Shown here piece by piece: positions 51,801 to 57,800 of a DNA stretch of 64,000 nucleotides. The translations under genes were made by a program, and so were the position numbers. Under the pieces are notes generated by a model, which saw nothing but the letters and a program-made list of their open reading frames with translations, searched no databases and was not told where the DNA came from. Position 1 is the first letter of the stretch; each line of letters starts with the position of its first letter. Origin of the DNA: Orientallactaga sibirica (taxonomy: Eukaryota > Chordata > Mammalia > Rodentia > Dipodidae); NCBI GenBank assembly GCA_036365145.1, contig JAEOAD010000052.1, positions 13,639,501 through 13,703,500 on the forward strand, read 5' to 3'.

Positions 51801-54800
51801 CCGTGCTCACAGACCTTCACGTGACTGTCGCACTGTGATCTGATCCACTCCACTTACACCTGTGCTCACAGACCTTCACTGTGATCTGATCCACTCCACG
51901 CACTGTGATCTGATACACTGTGATCTGATCCACTCCACTTACACCCGTGCTCACAGACAGACCTTCACGTGATGCTACACTGTGATCTGATCCACTGATG
52001 CTCCAGACAGACCTTCGTGATGCCGTGATGATCCACTCCACTTACACCCGTGCTCACAGACAGACCTTGATCCACTCCACTCCACTTACACCGTGCTCAC
52101 AGACACCTTCACGTGCTGCTTGCCACACTGTGATCTGATCCACTCCACTTACACACCCGTGCTTCAGACGTCACTGTGATCTGACTGTCAGACACCTTGT
52201 GATCTGATCCACTCCACTTACACCTGTGCTCACAGACCTTCACGTGACTGTCGCACTGTGATCTGATCCACTCCACTTACACCCGTGCTCACAGACCTTC
52301 ACGTGACTGTCGCACTGTGATCTGATCCACTCCACTTACACCCGTGCTCACAGACCTTCCTGATGCCACACGTGACTGTACACCCATGCTCACAGACAGA
52401 CATTCACGTGATGCCACACTGTGATCTGATCCACTCCACTTACACCCTAATCGAGACCCACAGGGCTCCTAGCCTTTCTATTCTCCATGCTATCTGTCTT
52501 CCAAAATCTTCCTTTTTCTATATTCCCAAAACAACCTTTGCTACTTTGAGAAAGACTGAAATTTGAATCTTCTTTTAATATGAACAAAATTCAAGATTTT
52601 AGCTGACTAAAAAAAGCATTATTTTCTTTTATTCTCCACTGCTGAATAAACTGAAGTGACCAACACAGGTAGAAGAACAAGACATTAAGAGCACACTTAG
52701 CTATCAGCCTACATTTTCTGTTTCTTATTCAAATCAGTTTGAAGGGAACATACCTGATTTCTGGCACAGAGAAAGACTAATTTAATCTTATACTGTAAAG
52801 AAAATTACAAAATAAAATGGATATGTATGAAGCACTCAAGTCTACTTTCTGAAAAAGAGAGACAGTTTTATGTAGTGAAAATAATTTTATAACGACTTTT
52901 TAAAATATAAATTATTATTTATGATGAATATTTTACTTGAGACTTCTTCTTTTAAATATTTATTTATTTATTTATTTATTTATTTATTTGAGAGAGCAAG
53001 AGAGAAAAAGGCAGAGAGAGAGAGAATGGGCATGCCAGGGCCTTCAGCCACTGCAAACAAACTCCAGACGCATGCACCACCTTGTGCATCTGGCTTACAT
53101 GGGTCCTGGAGAATTGAAGCAGGATCCTTTGGCTTTTCAGGCAAACACCCTAACTGCTAAGCCATCTCTCCAGCCCTACTTTAGACTTCTATAATATCCT
53201 TACTCTTGTGAGTTGGTCACACCTCTCTGTTAACTCCTACAGCTGGGGAGATAGCTCTGTGGTTAAAGGCCCTTGCTTGCAAAGCCTGACACCTGGGTTT
53301 GATTCCCCAGTACCCACATAAAGCCAGCTGCACAAAGTGGCACATGCATATGGAATTCGTTCACAGCAGCTAGAGGCCTTGGCACACTCATTCATATTCA
53401 TTTTTCTGTCTCTCTTTTTTTATCTCTAAATAAATAGATAAAAATATTTAAGAAAATTACAGGGCCTGGGAGATGGCTTAGTGGTTAAGGCTCTTGCCTG
53501 CAAAGCCAAAGGACCCAGGTTAAATTCCCCAATATCCATGTTAAGCCAGATGCATAAGGTGGCACATGTGTCTGGAGTTCATTTCAGTAGCTTAGAGGCC
53601 CTGGTGTGCTCATTCTCTGCCTGTCTCCATCTGCTTCTTTCTTCCTCTCAAATATATAAAATATTTTTTTAATTACATAATAAGGGCTGGAGAGATTGCT
53701 TAGCAGTTAAGGCGCATGCCTACAAAGCCTAAGGACCCCAGTTCGATTCTCCAGCTCCCACATAAGCCAGATGCACAAGGGGGCACACGCATCTGGAGTT
53801 CATTTGCAGTGGCTGGAAGCCCTGGCAAGTCCATTCTCACTCTCTCCCTCTCTCTTTCCCTCTTGTCTTAAATTAATTAATTAATTTTTTTATTAAACAA
53901 TAATAATAATTACATAATAAGCCGGATATGGTGGCACATGCCTTTAATCCTAGCACTCAGGAGACAGAGGTAGGAGGATTGCTGTGAGTTCAAGGCCACC
54001 CTGAAACTACACAGTTAATTCCAGGTCAGCCTGGGCCAGATTGAGACCCTACCTCGAAAAAAAAAAAAAAAAAAATACATAATAATAAGATAATAAAAGA
54101 GAAACAATGGTGCCTTGAACATCAGGAGTGGAGTTCTACTTCCTTCTAGCATGGCTGTCAAGCAAGGCGCAGGCTCCTCCTGACTCACGTGTTTCAGAGA
54201 TTCACTTGATTTTGTTTGTTTGTTTGTTTGTTTGTTTGTTTGTTTGTTTGAGGTAGGGTCTCACTCTAGCTCAGGCTGACCTGGAATTCACTCTATGGTC
54301 TCAGGGTGGCCTCGGACTCACGGCGATCCTCCTACCTCTGCCTCCTAAGTGCTGGGATTGTGCGCCACCATGCCCGACTACTTGATTCTTAAAAATGCAT
54401 TTCTTTTAACTTTGTATTTAGTTTCCTTTTTATTCTCTTGGCATAAATTTTCTTTTCAAGAGAATGTATTTAATGGGAAAAATATAATGCCAATACATAC
54501 ACTTGTATTTAACAACTAATTTTTTATAAATATGTCAAAAGCCCAAATAAATAAAAGATTCCTAAGATATTTTTTTAAAGTTTCCCTTTTCTGAATGGAG
54601 ATTTTATAGAACTTAATATAGGAGTGAAACTCATTGTTTTGTCTATATTTACCTAGGGTTAAAAAAACAATCACACTCTTTGTAAGTGAAGCAAAAATGT
54701 AAATGACTTGTTCATATGAGTTCTTCTAATAAAACAGCACCCGTATTCACCCCTCTACTGGAGGTAATGTCAAGCTTTGGCATCCTCTTGTTTCAGCCTC

Positions 54801-57800
54801 TTACCCTAAATGCGGGGTTTGCTCCATGCTCCAGCAAGCTCTTCACGGCGCCTGCGCACAAGTTATACGCTGCAATGTGCAGGGCAGTTCCAAAGTGGAA
54901 GTCACTGCAGGTGGCGTCCACATCTGCAATCAATCGGCCCAACTCATTAGCTAAAACTTTAAATTTAGCTATCACAATTTAAAAGGAGGTGGAGGCTTGG
55001 GGGGAGGAGTTAGCTGTCTTAGACTTAGCCCCTCACAGCAGTACTTCACAATGGAATAAAATCTTTGTACCAGAATTTAGCTAAAAGAACCAACTGAATG
55101 TCTTCCTCATATAATGGAATTCATTATGAAACAGAGTGATACCCCACAGGGTTTCCAGAGATCCCCAACTAACCCACAGTGAAAACCAGCACTTCCTATC
55201 TGTGACAGTGACTGACTGGCGGTGCCCACTCACTACATGTCTTTGGTACCTCCCTGGACAACAGTAAGCTAGTAGGCTATAGGTCAAGGGTCAGCAAATG
55301 AGGACCCAGGGATAATTTCATCCCACCATCTGCTTTTAAAACGTTGTCAGGGGCTGGAGAGATGGCTTAGCCATTCAGGCACTTACCTGCGAAGTTAAAG
55401 GACCCAGGTTCAATTCCCCAGTACCCAGGTAAGCCAGATGCACAAGGCGGTGCATGTGTTTGGAGTTTGTTGACCATTCTCTTCCTCCCCCCCCCCACAC
55501 CAATATCACTCTCTCCAATAAATAAATAAATAAAATATTTTTTGTTTTTTTTTTTTGAGGTAGGGTCTCCCTCTAGCCCACGCTGACCTGGAATTCACTA
55601 TGTAGTCTCAGGGTGGCCTTGAATTCATAGCAATACTCCTACCTCTGCCTCCCGAGTGCTGAGATTAAGGGTGTGTGCCATCACGCCCTGCTTTAAATAA
55701 AATATCTTTTTTAAAACTTGACAGAGCACTGGGGTACTCGCTCACAGACATATTCTCTGTGCCTGCATCTGTGCTTCAACTGTGGGCCTGAGCAGCTGGG
55801 ACAGACCAGATGGTTGCAAAGTCAAAAATATTTACTTGCTATTAGGTCCTTTACAGAAAGATTGTCAAACTCTGTTGGATAAACCATGCAGACAGAATTA
55901 TCCACATACAAGGGTTCATATATATACTAACTCACAACACTGCTTAAGAATTCAATTTGGACTTCATAATAAAAGGTCACCTTGCAATTCTGAGGACGTT
56001 TTAATAACAGCAAATCATCCTGCTGAAACTCCTATTTGGAATGTTCTCTCTGTGAATCTTATATTCTCCCTACACAACCCTGCCTCAGTCCACATGGTAA
56101 CATGCCGTTCTCTCTGGGAATCTTATATTCTCCAGCTACACAACCCTGCCTCAGTCTACATGGTAACATACCGTTCTCTCTGGGAATCTTATATTCTCCA
56201 GCTACACAACCCTGCCTCAGTCCACATGGTAATATGCCAGCACACCCTGCCCACACCTAGTCAGGACATGCTCCTTCCATCTCGGGAAATGGTGCCCTCA
56301 CTGCACCCGTAAACTCACAGCAGCTGTGGTGACCTGCACAAGAACTATTCCACATTCTCTCCCCTCTAATGAGCTAGCAGTTGCCAGGGGACAGGGGGTC
56401 ATTCTCTTTCATGGTGTAATCATGGTAAGCGAAGAGAAGGGTGAAGGAGGTAGAGTGGGGTACATGTGATCAAAACATTATATTTTATGAAAACATCAAA
56501 AAACACAAATATGGTCAAAAAGAGACAATGCCATCAAGAGACTCTTCCCAACATCATCCAGACGCTGCAAAGGTAGAACTGTACAGAAAAAAATGGATGA
56601 TTATGCAAATTAGAAGTTAGAAACTTGTACTGCATCTCTAAGGCTGGAGAGATTGCTTAATTGTTAAGGTGCTTGCCTATGAAGCCTAAGGACCCAGGTT
56701 CGATTCCCCAGTACCCACAAAAGCCAGATGCACAAGGTGGCACATGCATCTAGAGTTCGTTTGCAGTGGCTAGAGGCCTTGATGCACTCATTCTCTCTCT
56801 CTATTTGCCTCTTTCTTTCCCTCTCTTTCAAATAAATAAATTTAATTAATTTTTTTTATATTTTTATTTATTTAAGAGAGAGAAGGAGAGAGAGGGGGGG
56901 TGAATGGGTGCTCTAGGGCCTCCAGCCACTACACACGAACTCCAGATGCATGCAGCCCCTTGTGCATCTGGTTTACATGGGTCCTGAAGAGTCAAACCAG
57001 GACCCTTTGGCTTTGCAGGCAAACACCTTAACTGCTAAGCTATCTCTCCAGCCCCAAATGAAATATTTTTAAATGTGTCTTTTATACTAGGGACAACACT
57101 GGGCACTCTGTTGAAATTAAGGAATACTCTTCATTTGCTTTCCTACTTTCTCCAAAGAAACCTGGCCTCCAATAGGGAAAAAAGGAGAGAAACTTACATC
57201 TCTAGGACTGGACTTAAATCATGCTGACCCTCAATCTTAGGATATCACCATCAAAATGGGGGAGCTCAAATTTTACCTATTATGTTGAATTACAGAATTT
57301 CAAAAAGGACTGCATGTAAAAGAAATATCCTTTATGATTTCAATGACTAGCTCTGAAAATTTCACTGCTCTATCTCTGGCTACCCAAGCAAAAGAAAAGA
57401 ATTATAAAACACACTTCATCAATTACACATAAGACTCATGTGATACTGAAGAATTTGCAGAAATAGAAAATCACAAAGAACACTTTATTTTGCAATTCTT
57501 TGCACTAAGCCATTTATAAAACGATAGTAGTTAATCTTCAACAGTGACATTTTAAGCTATCTTGGAAATAAAATATGCTAGGAAGGCATATGAAACAACA
57601 TATTAGAAAAAAAATCTTAAACTGGGCTGAGGAGATGGCTTAGTGGTGAAGGCGCCTGCCTGCAAAGCCTAAGAACGCCCATTCAAATCTTCAGGTCCCA
57701 TGTTTAGCCAGAGGCAAAAGTGACACAAGCGTGCAATGTCGCACATGCGCACAAGGGGGAGCATGTGTCTCAAGTTTGTTCACAGTGGCTGAGTGGCCCT

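Larger units (their letters stand above)
47961..54804 (-). other. CLIP4 intron (6.8 kb) with a ~60-bp tandem array
   Basis: GT-AG intron. It contains many SINEs (48115-48872, 49844, 50570, 52952-54381), a degenerate repeat (49060-49460), an L2-like remnant (49590-49790) and the VNTR at 50999-52446. Unique-looking stretches at 50040-50560, 52450-52950 and 54390-54800 show nothing else. Confidence 0.88.
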
